Part shown: positions 53,449 through 62,433 of the stretch, piece by piece
Position numbering within the stretch: the stretch's first letter is position 1
Layout: every line of letters begins with the position of its first letter
Origin: Bacillus sp. ISL-55
GTDB taxonomy: Bacteria > Bacillota > Bacilli > Bacillales > Cytobacillaceae
Reading direction: 5' to 3'
Length of the DNA: 64,000 bases
Assembly (NCBI RefSeq): GCF_018613155.1
Contig: NZ_JAGGQU010000009.1
Coordinates: forward strand, 49,732 to 113,731
Made by a program: the position numbers and the translations under genes
The notes under the pieces: generated by a model
The model's input: only the letters and a program-made list of their open reading frames with translations
Database searches by the model: none
Told to the model about the DNA's origin: nothing

Positions 53449-54852
53449 TTATCTTACTCCCTGGCTCTGTGGAGCGGATGAACCATTATTCTTCAATAAA
53501 ACCTTTAGTCCTGAACCGATATCAGATGCAAGAATGTAATTCCTGTCCACAAACACTCCCCAGACATCGCTTCTTTCAGGTACATAATGGCCTACTTGAA
53601 CAGGTACCGCTGGGTCTGTTATATCAACTGCATATACTCCTCCTGCATAGTGGGACAAGTACAATGTGTTTCCCTGGACTTTAGGGTCGTGGACTGTATT
53701 TGCGAATGTAACCTTATCCTCGACGTTATCAACTAAATCAGTCTTGAACTCACTTAGCAATTTAGGATTCGTTTTATCCTTGATATCGAAGATCCTTGTG
53801 TAGCCATAGGATTGTTCATAACCTGCTTTCGTTGGGTTATAGACTTCCCTTGTCTCAATTAGTACATTTCCTCCTTTAGCAAGGGTAGCTGAGTGTGCGG
53901 AACCCTGCTGGTCGGAGCCGAAATCTGTACGTCCAAGGTATTTAGGGTTTTCAGGACTGCTGATGTCAAAAATGACTGTTCCCAGATCCCACATGGAGAC
54001 ATATGCATATTTTCCGGTTTCATCGATCATCGTGCTGTGATTGAAGACAGGGCGGGTTTTTCCATCAGGAGAACTCCAATGGTATCCGTTAAAATCGTCG
54101 GGAATTTCCTCCAGCGTCCTTGGATCGAACTCCCATAGTTTTTGAGGGTTAGCAGGGTCGCTGACATCGACAACCTGGAAGTCTTTCTCCTCCCCATGGC
54201 TATAATAGTCTGCATAAGGATTAGCAGCTAGTACAATGGCGCGGTTGCCCTGCATCGTTAAGTATAATTCATGTGTTCCATTTGTCTTTTTCGTAACTTC
54301 ATAGAAGCCAAGCTTGTTTGGTTCTGTAGGATTTGTTACGTCATAAAGCAAGAATCCGCCTTTTGAGTCAGGGTTATTGCGGTTAAGCTGCTGGACGCTC
54401 ACCACGGCAAGATCCCCTTTAAACGATGGCGTGTTGACGCTTTTTACTATCACTTTTTCCTGCCAGGTTCCTGGGATATCATTATTGGCAAAAACAGCAA
54501 CCTCTTTAGGATTTGATGGATCCTTCATATCAAATACCCTTACCCCGCCATTGCCGCCATTTTTTGTGTGAGTTCCAAGGTAGGAATAGCCTTTATGGGC
54601 AAAGACATCTGCAAAACTGTTCTGCTTTCCGTCAGCCCTTACCGTTTCCATTTGAGGAGCAGCTGCTTCATGCAAGAATTGAAGGTTTTTGCTGCCCTCC
54701 ATTAGTGGGACAGAAACGTTGCTATATCCAGCCCTCTCTCCTTTTTCAATATTTACATCCCCAAGTTCGTCATGGGCAAGGACATTGAATGGGACCGTAG
54801 AAACCGTCAGAGCACCAGCTAAAATAAGACTCGATAACAAGCGTTTTTTCAT
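53449..54852 (-). CDS. Secreted LVIVD-repeat protein
   Basis: This 467-residue exported protein has a signal peptide (KKRLLSSLILAGALTVSTVPFNVLAHD) and, from residue 60 on, LVIVD-type beta-propeller repeats such as GGVRVFDMKDPSNPKEVA, GGFLLYDVTNPTEPNKLG, KDFQVVDVSDPANPQKL, GTVIFDISSPENPKYLG and GVYAVDITDPAVPVQVG. Such repeats form a multi-bladed propeller outside the cell. No catalytic motif is evident. Ligand and role are unknown; surface binding is a reasonable guess. It is a single gene with its own terminator and is divergent from yfmM. Confidence 0.82.
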   Translation of the reverse strand: MKKRLLSSLILAGALTVSTVPFNVLAHDELGDVNIEKGERAGYSNVSVPLMEGSKNLQFLHEAAAPQMETVRADGKQNSFADVFAHKGYSYLGTHTKNGGNGGVRVFDMKDPSNPKEVAVFANNDIPGTWQEKVIVKSVNTPSFKGDLAVVSVQQLNRNNPDSKGGFLLYDVTNPTEPNKLGFYEVTKKTNGTHELYLTMQGNRAIVLAANPYADYYSHGEEKDFQVVDVSDPANPQKLWEFDPRTLEEIPDDFNGYHWSSPDGKTRPVFNHSTMIDETGKYAYVSMWDLGTVIFDISSPENPKYLGRTDFGSDQQGSAHSATLAKGGNVLIETREVYNPTKAGYEQSYGYTRIFDIKDKTNPKLLSEFKTDLVDNVEDKVTFANTVHDPKVQGNTLYLSHYAGGVYAVDITDPAVPVQVGHYVPERSDVWGVFVDRNYILASDIGSGLKVLLKNNGSSAPQSQGVR

Positions 54853-55153
54853 AATTTAAACCTCCTTCTATGTATTGAATAACAATATAGCAGAGGTGAA
54901 AACTAGAAACCAAACAAAAAACAGTAAATTTTGTAAATTCAGTTAATTTATCCTAATTTTGTATTTCACTCCTATGTCTATGGTAGTTGTTTCGGATTCC
55001 GAATTAGGTAAAATTCCACAAAGGTGATAGGAACAGTTTCCATATCTTCCTGCCTAGAAAACGCTGGTCGAAAACCAGAGATTTTAGTATGATTAAGAAA
55101 TGTGATTGTAAAATATTTGTTCTCTTAAAATAGATTAAAGCGAGGATTTTATC
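54853..55153. promoter_or_regulatory. Divergent region between the LVIVD gene and yfmM
   Basis: This 300-bp gap contains minus-strand GGAGG before the LVIVD ATG and plus-strand GAGG 8 nt before the yfmM ATG, with promoters that could not be fixed. No gene, repeat or leader structure was seen. Confidence 0.45.
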
Positions 55154-56707
55154 ATGAGTTTATTAAATGTAGAAAATTTAAGCCACACATTTGGGGATCG
55201 TACCCTTTTTAAAGACGTTTCCTTTCGTTTGCTAGCAGAAGACCATGTTGGTCTTGTAGGAGCGAACGGTGTCGGAAAGTCGACATTGATGAATATCATT
55301 ACCGGGCAGTTGATACACGACTCCGGTAAAGTTGAATGGACTCCAGGTGTTGAGTATGGATATCTTGACCAGCATACAGTTTTGACACCCGGAAAAACAA
55401 TCCGTGATGTATTGCGTGATGCGTTTCTTCCTCTTTTTAAGAAAGAAGAAGAATTAAATGAAGTTACTGGGAAAATGGCTGATGCCTCACCAGAAGAACT
55501 TGAAAAATTACTTGAACAAATGGCTGAAATTCAGGATGCCTTAGATGCAGGAGGTTTCTACTCCCTTGATATGGAGGTCGAAGAAGCTGCGCGGGGTCTT
55601 GGGTTGGACGCAATCGGTATCGACCGCGATGTTTCTGCTTTGAGCGGCGGTCAGCGTACAAAAGTTCTGCTTGCAAAGCTATTGCTTGAAAAGCCAAAGG
55701 TTCTCCTGCTTGATGAACCTACCAACTACCTTGATGTCGAGCATATCCAGTGGCTCACAAAATACTTGAAGGATTACCCTTATGCTTTTATCCTGATTTC
55801 ACATGACACTGAATTCATGAACCCGGTTTCAAATGTTATTTTCCAGCTGGAATTTTCAAAGCTGACTCGCTATACTGCGACCTATGAAAAATTCTTGGAA
55901 TTGGCCGAGATTAACAAGAATCAGCATATCAACGCATATGAAAAGCAAAAGGAATTCATCAAGAAACAAGAAGATTTTATTGCGAAAAATAAGGCGCGCT
56001 ATTCGACAACAGGACGGGCAAAAAGCCGACAAAAGCAGCTTGATCGTATGGAACGGATTGACAGACCCGAAACAGCGGTCAAACCTACTTTTGAATTTAA
56101 AGAATCCCGCGCAAGCAGCCGTTATGTATTTGAAGGCACAGACTTTGAAATTGGTTATACTCATCCACTTCTCCCTAAAATGTCGGTTACGATCGAGCGC
56201 GGTGAGAAGATTGCGATTGTCGGAATGAATGGTGTCGGTAAATCGACCTTGTTAAAAACGATGCTTGGGAAAATCCCTGCATTGAGCGGTAAAATCGAAC
56301 GCGGCGACTTCCTCTTCCCTTCATACTTCGAACAGGAAGTAAAAGCAGGAAGTATCACTCCGATTGAGGATGTCTGGAGCGAGTTCCCAGGCATGGATCA
56401 GCATCAGGTCCGCGCTGCATTAGCACGTGGCGGCCTAAAGAATGAACATATTTCCCGTCCGTTGAACCAGCTCAGCGGCGGTGAGCAGGCGAAAGTCCGC
56501 CTGACAAAATTGCTTATGCACGAAAGCAATTGGCTTCTGTTCGACGAACCTACCAACCACCTTGACATCACTGCGAAAGCGGAGTTAAAGCGTGCGTTAA
56601 AGGCATATAAAGGAACGATTGTCCTCGTCAGCCACGAACCAGATTTCTACGAAGACTGGGTAACAAAAGTTTGGAATGTCGAAGAATGGATTGAAAAAGC
56701 AAAATAG
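55154..56707 (+). CDS. yfmM: ABC-F family ATPase YfmM
   Basis: This 517-residue cytosolic protein has two ABC domains joined by a linker and no membrane segment, matching B. subtilis YfmM (518 residues). Walker A motifs are GANGVGKSTL (about 36-45) and GMNGVGKSTL (about 357-366); signatures are LSGGQRTK and LSGGEQAK; Walker B parts are VLLLDEPTNYLD and WLLFDEPTNHLD. ABC-F proteins bind the ribosome and relieve stalls or protect against antibiotics. YfmM's exact role is ribosome-related. It stands alone with a clear terminator. Confidence 0.93.
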   Translation: MSLLNVENLSHTFGDRTLFKDVSFRLLAEDHVGLVGANGVGKSTLMNIITGQLIHDSGKVEWTPGVEYGYLDQHTVLTPGKTIRDVLRDAFLPLFKKEEELNEVTGKMADASPEELEKLLEQMAEIQDALDAGGFYSLDMEVEEAARGLGLDAIGIDRDVSALSGGQRTKVLLAKLLLEKPKVLLLDEPTNYLDVEHIQWLTKYLKDYPYAFILISHDTEFMNPVSNVIFQLEFSKLTRYTATYEKFLELAEINKNQHINAYEKQKEFIKKQEDFIAKNKARYSTTGRAKSRQKQLDRMERIDRPETAVKPTFEFKESRASSRYVFEGTDFEIGYTHPLLPKMSVTIERGEKIAIVGMNGVGKSTLLKTMLGKIPALSGKIERGDFLFPSYFEQEVKAGSITPIEDVWSEFPGMDQHQVRAALARGGLKNEHISRPLNQLSGGEQAKVRLTKLLMHESNWLLFDEPTNHLDITAKAELKRALKAYKGTIVLVSHEPDFYEDWVTKVWNVEEWIEKAK

Positions 56708-56716
56708 ATCCAAAGG

Positions 56717-56741
56717 AACCTGACGGCTATTCCGTCAGGTT
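56717..56741 (+). terminator. Terminator of yfmM
   Basis: AACCTGACGG (56717-56726) and CCGTCAGGTT (56732-56741) form a 10-bp stem followed by TTTTTCATTTTT. It is 9 bp past the stop codon. Confidence 0.87.
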
Positions 56742-56944
56742 TTTCATTTTTTATATTTCTGACAACTCCTAAAAGAACTTGTTGAAAACAGGATAAAATT
56801 GAGATTTCGAACTGCTTGAACAATGAATTCTCCTAGTCTCCCATAATATTCATATTAAATTTCATCAAAAATGTATTGAGTTATCCAGTAGTTATTGATA
56901 AATTTTATAGGGTGCATAAAATTTATTTATAAAGGTGATAAATA

Positions 56945-57817
56945 ATGAAAAAAATGATTACATTATTAAGCTTGCTGATGATCTTTAGCCTTGCGGCTTG
57001 TTCTGACAATGGTACAGACGAGGGACAAAAAGATACAAAAACAGAAAGTATTAAAATCGGTGCGATTCCTGACCAGAATGCAGCAGACTTAAACAGGAGC
57101 ATGGAGGATTTTGCGAAGGACCTGGAAAAAAAGACAGGATTGAATGTTGAGTATGTCCCTTCTGTCGACTATTCAGCGCTTGTTACGGCATTTGAACGAG
57201 GCGAAATCCAGCTAGCTTGGTTTGGCGGCCTTACTGGTGTACAGGCGAGAAACTTAGTTCCTGAAGCTGAAGCTTTTGCACAAAGACCAATCGATGAAAA
57301 GTTTAAATCCGTATTTATTGCCAACAGTGATGTAAAAATTGAGAAGTTGGAAGATTTAAAAGGAAAGTCATTTACTTTTGGCAGTGAGAGCTCGACTTCC
57401 GGTCATTTAATGCCGCGCTACTTTATGATGGAAGCTGGCATAGACGCGGATCAGGACCTTGATGGAAAGCCTAACTACTCCGGTTCACATGATAAAACAT
57501 ATAAGCTGGTAGAATCAGGTGCATATCAGACTGGCGCATTAAATATTTCTGTATGGGAAGCAGCTGTAAAAGAAGGCAAAGTAGATGAATCAAAGGTGAA
57601 AGTATTTTATACAACACCTGAGTACTATGATTACAACTGGACTTTAAACAAGATGGATGATGAAACTAAAGCTAAACTAAAAGAAGCTATCCTTTCCATG
57701 ACTTCTGAGGATAATGAAATCATGGAATTATTGCAAACCGATAAATTCATAGAGACAAAGAATGAAAATTACGAAGCCATAGAAAAGGTCGCAAAGCAAC
57801 TCAAGATCATCAAGTAG
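56945..57817 (+). CDS. PhnD-like substrate-binding lipoprotein, putative selenate type
   Basis: This 290-residue lipoprotein has a lipobox at the end of its signal peptide (MIFSLAACSD, Cys about 19) and the PhnD fold. The wording IGAIPDQNAADLNR, WFGGLTGVQAR, AFAQRPIDEKFKSVFIAN and FGSESSTSGHLMPRYFM is that of the PhnD-related group annotated as putative selenate-binding proteins rather than of true PhnD; this recognition is from memory. It leads a four-gene unit with an ATPase and two permeases. selA, a Sec-type selD and two more Sec genes in the window support selenium as substrate, though phosphonate or phosphite transport remains possible. Confidence 0.82.
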   Translation: MKKMITLLSLLMIFSLAACSDNGTDEGQKDTKTESIKIGAIPDQNAADLNRSMEDFAKDLEKKTGLNVEYVPSVDYSALVTAFERGEIQLAWFGGLTGVQARNLVPEAEAFAQRPIDEKFKSVFIANSDVKIEKLEDLKGKSFTFGSESSTSGHLMPRYFMMEAGIDADQDLDGKPNYSGSHDKTYKLVESGAYQTGALNISVWEAAVKEGKVDESKVKVFYTTPEYYDYNWTLNKMDDETKAKLKEAILSMTSEDNEIMELLQTDKFIETKNENYEAIEKVAKQLKIIK

Positions 57818-57826
57818 GTGGAATAC

Positions 57827-58573
57827 ATGCAAGAAATAATAAATCTCCATCAAATATCGAAAATCTACGAGCGGAAGATTGCCTTATCCTCCCTTTCTTT
57901 TACTGTAAAAAAGGGAGAATTGGTTGGACTTATCGGTCCAAGCGGAGCAGGAAAAACTACTCTCCTGAACATGCTGGCAACCATACTAACTCCTGATCAA
58001 GGTCAAATCCTAATCGACGGCCACCCTTTAACCGATTTAAAGGACCAGAAAAAGAGAGCAAAAAAAATCGGTATCATTCGCCAACAGTTTGATTTAGTTG
58101 GAGAGCTTCCAGTCATCCATAATGTCCTTGCTGGAAGGCTGTCTGAATGGGGGATTTTCAAATCGATACTTTCCATGCTGATCCCTCAGGATAAGGAATA
58201 TGCCATCCAGGCACTGAGTCGTGTCGGATTAACGGAAAAATTGTATGAAAAAACCTCGTCTCTCTCAGGCGGTGAACAACAACGGGTAGCGCTCGCAAGA
58301 CTCCTTGTCCAAAGTCCTGAAATTGTTTTAGCAGATGAGCCGGTTGCTTCATTGGATCCTGCTCGTGCGGAAGACGTTCTGGAATTATTGGTTAAAATCG
58401 CTTTAGAGGAGAACCAAACACTCATTGCAAGCCTACATTCAGTGGAATATGCAAGGAAATACTTCGATAGATTGATAGCCCTTAAAGATGGTGAACTCTT
58501 CTTTGACCTCCCCGCTTCCTCCGTAACTGATGACCATATCAATAGCCTTTACAGACTAAAGGAGATAACTTGA
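57827..58573 (+). CDS. PhnC-like ABC transporter ATPase
   Basis: This 248-residue ATPase has Walker A GPSGAGKTTLLNML (about 36-49), signature LSGGEQQRVALARLL and Walker B EIVLADEPVASLDP, in the PhnC subfamily order. It powers uptake through the two permeases encoded next. AGGTGG lies 5 nt before the ATG at 57827; the frame runs on to a GTG at 57818 that directly abuts the stop of the lipoprotein gene. The four genes are packed with gaps or overlaps of a few bases, so they form one operon. Confidence 0.93.
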   Translation: MQEIINLHQISKIYERKIALSSLSFTVKKGELVGLIGPSGAGKTTLLNMLATILTPDQGQILIDGHPLTDLKDQKKRAKKIGIIRQQFDLVGELPVIHNVLAGRLSEWGIFKSILSMLIPQDKEYAIQALSRVGLTEKLYEKTSSLSGGEQQRVALARLLVQSPEIVLADEPVASLDPARAEDVLELLVKIALEENQTLIASLHSVEYARKYFDRLIALKDGELFFDLPASSVTDDHINSLYRLKEIT

Positions 58574-58574
58574 T

Positions 58575-59375
58575 ATGGATAAAAGATGGTTGAGCTTTGA
58601 GCTGCATAAACGAAAAATTCTATCACTGATCCTTTCGTTGGCATTTGTCATGAGCTTGTTCTCTATCGAATGGAATAACGACTTGGTTCACGGCAAAGGG
58701 TTCACTACAGCTAAACAGATTGCGGCAGCATTTTTCACTCCTGATTTGACCGGTGATATCCTGTTTCTGGCCTTGGAGTCAAGCTGGACTACTCTTTCCT
58801 ACGCCGTTGCTGGTATGAGTTTAGCCATAATAATTGCCTTTTTTTACGGCGTTCCCGCCTCGGGAATTATAGTAGCAAACGGGAAAGCCAGACGTTATAT
58901 CCGAAGTTTTTTCAGAGGGCAGCTTGGATTCATGAGAGCCATTCATGAACTCGTTTGGGCCTGGTTATTCGTCGCCTCGATCGGTCTCTCCCCTTTTGCC
59001 GCGATTTTTGCACTGGCTATACCTTACGGCGGCATCCTGGGAAGGATTTTTGCAGATATGCTGGAGGACATACCGAGGGAACCGATAAAAGCTTTGGAAG
59101 CGGCAGGCGCTTCTAAATTGCAGACTTTATGGTATGGTTACCTTCCAATGGTCAGGGCGAGCATTACCAGTTATGCGATGTACCGATTTGAGTGCGCAGT
59201 TCGTTCATCTGCGATTATGAGCTTTGTCGGTATCGGCGGCCTGGGGTATCAAATTCAATTAAGTCTTGATGATCTTCATTATGATGAAGTTTGGACTTTT
59301 GTGTTCTTTTTAATTGCCCTAGTCCTCATCATCGATCTTTGGAGCAACCAATTAAGAAAGAGGCTGGTACAATGA
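58575..59375 (+). CDS. PhnE-like ABC transporter permease, first copy
   Basis: This 266-residue inner membrane permease has about six membrane segments and the binding-protein-dependent transport motif near AIPYGGILGRIFADMLEDIPREPIKALEAAGASKLQTLWYG, in which the EAAGASKLQ loop contacts the ATPase. It begins 1 bp after the ATPase stop codon with GGAG about 10 nt upstream. Its 3' end overlaps the next permease start by ATGA. Confidence 0.9.
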   Translation: MDKRWLSFELHKRKILSLILSLAFVMSLFSIEWNNDLVHGKGFTTAKQIAAAFFTPDLTGDILFLALESSWTTLSYAVAGMSLAIIIAFFYGVPASGIIVANGKARRYIRSFFRGQLGFMRAIHELVWAWLFVASIGLSPFAAIFALAIPYGGILGRIFADMLEDIPREPIKALEAAGASKLQTLWYGYLPMVRASITSYAMYRFECAVRSSAIMSFVGIGGLGYQIQLSLDDLHYDEVWTFVFFLIALVLIIDLWSNQLRKRLVQ

Positions 59376-60208
59376 AGAAATATAAACTTAGCTTCGTGAC
59401 AGCTTCTGTCTATGCTCTATTGCTACTTATGATTGGATCCTGGGCATCAATATTTATTGTAGAAAAAGCTAGCTGGTCCTTACTGTTTTCAGAAAAAAAT
59501 CTTTTTTACGCTAGCAAGTTCTTCAAAGGGCTTTTGGGTATAGATGAAGAAAGTCCGGCTTATCTTAATGCCAAAAACTGGAAAAACGCATTGGATCTTA
59601 CGATCGAAACATTGGTCATGAGTGTGATGGCTACTGGCTTTGCGACAATTGCGGCACTCCTGACAGTTGTGCCAGCAGCAAGGAATGTTGCAGACGGGTC
59701 CCTCACGCTGGCTAAAAAATGGCATGGCTGGCTTTCATTTGGTGTTGTTCGCGGAGGATATATCTTTTCTCGGGCAGTCCCGGAGCTTGTTTGGGCAATG
59801 ATCATCATCTTCATTTTTAAACCTGGAATATTGCCGGGTGCAATCGCACTTGCTCTTCATAATTTCGGGATTCTTGGGAAGCTTTTTGCAGAGGTCATCG
59901 AAGATATAGACTCAAGGCCGGTTCGGAATCTTTCTTCATCCGGGGCAGGACGCTTTCAGCTCTTTTTGTATGGAGTATTGCCAGCTGCTCTTCCCCGATT
60001 TCTGACGTATATCCTTTACCGTTGGGAGGTCATCATGCGAACGACGATTGTCGTGGGTTTTGTAGGCGCAGGAGGCCTGGGCCAGCAATTCAAGCTGAGC
60101 ATGAGTTTCTTCCATTACACAGATATTACGCTCTTGCTATTTTTCTATCTCCTTCTGGTTTTCGCAGCAGACTACATTTCAGAAAAAGCGAGAATCTTCA
60201 TAAAATAA
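59372..60208 (+). CDS. PhnE-like ABC transporter permease, second copy
   Basis: This 278-residue permease has about six membrane segments and the corresponding loop DSRPVRNLSSSGAGRFQLFLYG, preceded by GILGKLFAEVIED. The ATG at 59372 overlaps the previous stop (ATGA), giving translational coupling; a longer frame to 59291 would overlap the first permease widely. Having two similar permease genes suggests a heterodimeric channel, as in some phosphonate/phosphite-type systems. A terminator begins at the stop codon. Confidence 0.9.
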   Translation: MKKYKLSFVTASVYALLLLMIGSWASIFIVEKASWSLLFSEKNLFYASKFFKGLLGIDEESPAYLNAKNWKNALDLTIETLVMSVMATGFATIAALLTVVPAARNVADGSLTLAKKWHGWLSFGVVRGGYIFSRAVPELVWAMIIIFIFKPGILPGAIALALHNFGILGKLFAEVIEDIDSRPVRNLSSSGAGRFQLFLYGVLPAALPRFLTYILYRWEVIMRTTIVVGFVGAGGLGQQFKLSMSFFHYTDITLLLFFYLLLVFAADYISEKARIFIK

Positions 60209-60232
60209 ATCCGGCCATGCCTGGCCGGATTT
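60207..60232 (+). terminator. Terminator of the PhnCDE-like operon
   Basis: AAATCCGGCCA and TGGCCGGATTT are exact complements with a 4-nt loop, followed by TCCC. It overlaps the last stop codon. Confidence 0.82.
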
Positions 60233-60236
60233 TCCC

Positions 60237-60659
60237 TTATAAAATATCAATTTTGTCCAGACCGTTTTCCAGGAAGTATTTTTCATAACGTGCTTTCAGT
60301 TGGAAAAGCCGATTGATCTTTTGTTCGATAGAAGCATTGATGCTGACTTCACGCTTCAAATCAATCGTTGCTAGCTTATGGGTAAGCTGATCCCAAAAGA
60401 CATCTTCCTCGTACTCATCAATAATCGCTTCTACCGTATCCCTGAGCTCTTCTGAAAGATAGTAATACTCCTCTTCCTCATCATAGTAAATCCCGTCACC
60501 AGCTTCAAAGTCCCTTGATAGAGAAAAAATATATTGTTCAAGATCCTCCGCTTTACTCACCAGTTCCTGATTTGCTTCAGTCAGTCCTAAAGGCCAGTTT
60601 CCAAGCTGCAATAGTTTCACGAGTGTTAAATATTGTTCCCTTGAAAGGTCAATTCTCAT
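60237..60659 (-). CDS. Acidic protein of unknown function
   Basis: This 140-residue protein starts at ATG 60659 after GGGGAGGG; the frame extends six codons more. It is strongly acidic in the middle (DGIYYDEEEEYYYLSEELRD and AIIDEYEEDVFWDQL) and ends in a helix-rich part. No family was recognised. It contains no membrane segment or metal motif. It ends 28 bp from the convergent transporter operon. Confidence 0.65.
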   Translation of the reverse strand: MRIDLSREQYLTLVKLLQLGNWPLGLTEANQELVSKAEDLEQYIFSLSRDFEAGDGIYYDEEEEYYYLSEELRDTVEAIIDEYEEDVFWDQLTHKLATIDLKREVSINASIEQKINRLFQLKARYEKYFLENGLDKIDIL

Positions 60660-60794
60660 ATAACCCTCCCCTTTCATATGCTTGTTTCATATATATGAAA
60701 GAACACTGGCTGGCTTTCCTAAATATAACTCAAGCTGGGTCTTTTTTTGTTAACGGCTTTTTCTGACACTCAAAATATACTCCTCTAAATAAAA

Positions 60795-60821
60795 CGGCAA
60801 GCCGCTGATCAAGGGCTTGCC
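60795..60821 (-). terminator. Terminator of the 48-residue gene
   Basis: CGGCAAGCC (60795-60803) and GGCTTGCCG (60813-60821) pair exactly, followed on the minus strand by TTTTATTTAG. It lies about 16 bp past the stop codon of the small gene. Confidence 0.8.
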
Positions 60822-60836
60822 GGGTTCTATTTACAC

Positions 60837-60983
60837 CTAGTTACTAATATTGATTGCCTTACCTAATAGCTGAATATCTTTATAAATCTCATTTTTCAGT
60901 TCCTTATCCTCGCATTGCGCGTACTCAACGAATAGACGGCCAAGTTCTTTGATAAATAACAGATGTTCTTCGACTGCAACCAT
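60837..60983 (-). CDS. Small protein of unknown function
   Basis: A 48-residue frame, MVAVEEHLLFIKELGRLF and ending KDIQLLGKAINISN, starts at ATG 60983 after AAAGGGG with 7-nt spacing. A terminator lies directly downstream. The sequence is helical and mildly acidic. Both signals and the absence of any alternative gene support it, but no function can be assigned. Confidence 0.65.
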   Translation of the reverse strand: MVAVEEHLLFIKELGRLFVEYAQCEDKELKNEIYKDIQLLGKAINISN

Positions 60984-61196
60984 ACAGAGACCCCTTTACA
61001 CAGAAGATGACCAGTGGCTAATGCTGCGATTCTATTTCTGTTGACCAGAATATTTACCCGTTAAGATTGATATCAAACTACCAATTTTTATAATTATATG
61101 TCAGTACTGTCCACTATATGACAACCAGTTTGTTTAGCGTCCAATTCTTTAAGGTAATTAATAGGAAGAGACATAAAATTTCAGGGGGTTAAAGAC

Positions 61197-62282
61197 ATGT
61201 GGATTCAACGACCTTTTTTTAAATACGCAACCGGAACCATTCTCCTGCTGCTTATCATTTTCCTCTTTGGTAAGATAGACTACTTTTTGTGGCCGCTGCA
61301 GAACTTTATTATCGCCATTTTCTTTCCTGTTTTGATATCCGGTCTTTTCTATTATATATTAAGGAAACCAGTTCGTTGGTTTAATCGATACATGCCAAAA
61401 ATAGTAAGCATTGTGATTGTCTTTGTTCTGGCAGCTGGGTTCTTTTCGGGATTTATTTATTTTGCAGGTTCCCAATTAGGAGAACAGATCAGCGAAATGA
61501 AGGGAAACTTTCCTGAAAAAGTAGATGATATCACGGAAGAGTCGAAAAAAGTCATCAATGATAATCAGCTTGGTTTTGTTAATGCAGATGAATTCAAGCA
61601 AAGAGCACTGAACTATTTGAGCACGGTCACACAAGGTCTGGGAGAAAATCTCATGACGGTATTTTCGGTGATCACTAGTGTCGCGACTGTTCTTGTCGTT
61701 GTTCCGTTTCTTGCGTTCTTCTTTTTAAAGGATGATGAAAAGTTAAGGCCTTATATTTTGAAACTAATTCCCGAAGAACATGTGCAGGAAGGCAATAAAA
61801 TACTAAAAGATATAGATAGAACACTATTCACCTATGTTACTGGCCAATTCATCATCGCCCTTGTTGACGGGACACTGATGTATATTGGATATAAGATCAT
61901 CGGCCTTGATTATGCCCTTATCCTTGCGATTTTCACGATGCTTTTAACAGTCGTTCCATTCCTGGGCCCACTTATAGGTGTTATTCCAGCTTTATTCGTT
62001 GCCCTGACAAGCAGTCCAATGATGATGTTGAAGGTATTGATTGTCCTGGTAATCGTGCAACAGCTTGAAGGGAATCTTGTTACTCCTCAAGTGATGGGTA
62101 AAAAACTCAACATCCACCCGATTACTGTCATTCTTCTGTTAATTGCTGCCGGTTCCATATACGGCTTTGTGGGTATCCTGATCGCCATACCACTTTATTC
62201 TGTAGTCAAGATTGTCATAAAGGATGTATGGAAATTTTATAAACTTAGGGAAAAGAGGAACCTGTTCACCCCTGATTCATGA
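61197..62282 (+). CDS. AI-2E family transporter
   Basis: This 361-residue integral membrane protein has about eight segments in the AI-2E/PerM layout, with FLAFFFLKDDEKLR (about 180), GYKIIGLDYALILAIFTMLLTVVPFLGPLIGVIPA and QQLEGNLVTPQVMGKKLNIHP near residues 295-320. The family name derives from a proposed autoinducer exporter, but many members carry out Na+/H+ exchange or have no known substrate. GGGGG lies 8 nt before the ATG. A dispersed repeat copy directly follows the stop codon. Confidence 0.88.
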   Translation: MWIQRPFFKYATGTILLLLIIFLFGKIDYFLWPLQNFIIAIFFPVLISGLFYYILRKPVRWFNRYMPKIVSIVIVFVLAAGFFSGFIYFAGSQLGEQISEMKGNFPEKVDDITEESKKVINDNQLGFVNADEFKQRALNYLSTVTQGLGENLMTVFSVITSVATVLVVVPFLAFFFLKDDEKLRPYILKLIPEEHVQEGNKILKDIDRTLFTYVTGQFIIALVDGTLMYIGYKIIGLDYALILAIFTMLLTVVPFLGPLIGVIPALFVALTSSPMMMLKVLIVLVIVQQLEGNLVTPQVMGKKLNIHPITVILLLIAAGSIYGFVGILIAIPLYSVVKIVIKDVWKFYKLREKRNLFTPDS

Positions 62283-62335
62283 ACAAAAAGCGCAAGCGCC
62301 TCGTTCAGCCCCGACAAGCGCTGGAGCTGGATTAA
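62281..62335 (-). repeat. Dispersed repeat, copy B
   Basis: Read on the minus strand this is CCAGCTCCAGCGC, a divergent middle, then GGCGCTTGCGCTTTTTGTTC. It shares the 5' CTCCAGCGC and the 3' CTTGCGCTTTTTGTTC parts with copy A. Confidence 0.6.
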
Positions 62336-62399
62336 GAAAACCACAGGCAGTTATCCACACCTAAATAATTTTATAATTTCCTTAACAAAAACAAATCAC

Positions 62400-62427
62400 A
62401 AAAGGCCAGCAAAGAAGCTGGCCTTTT
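62400..62427 (-). terminator. Terminator of the lipase gene
   Basis: AAAAGGCCAGC (62400-62410) and GCTGGCCTTTT (62417-62427) are exact complements with a 6-nt loop. The lipase stop codon lies 7 bp to the right. Confidence 0.85.
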
Positions 62428-62433
62428 GTCTGT

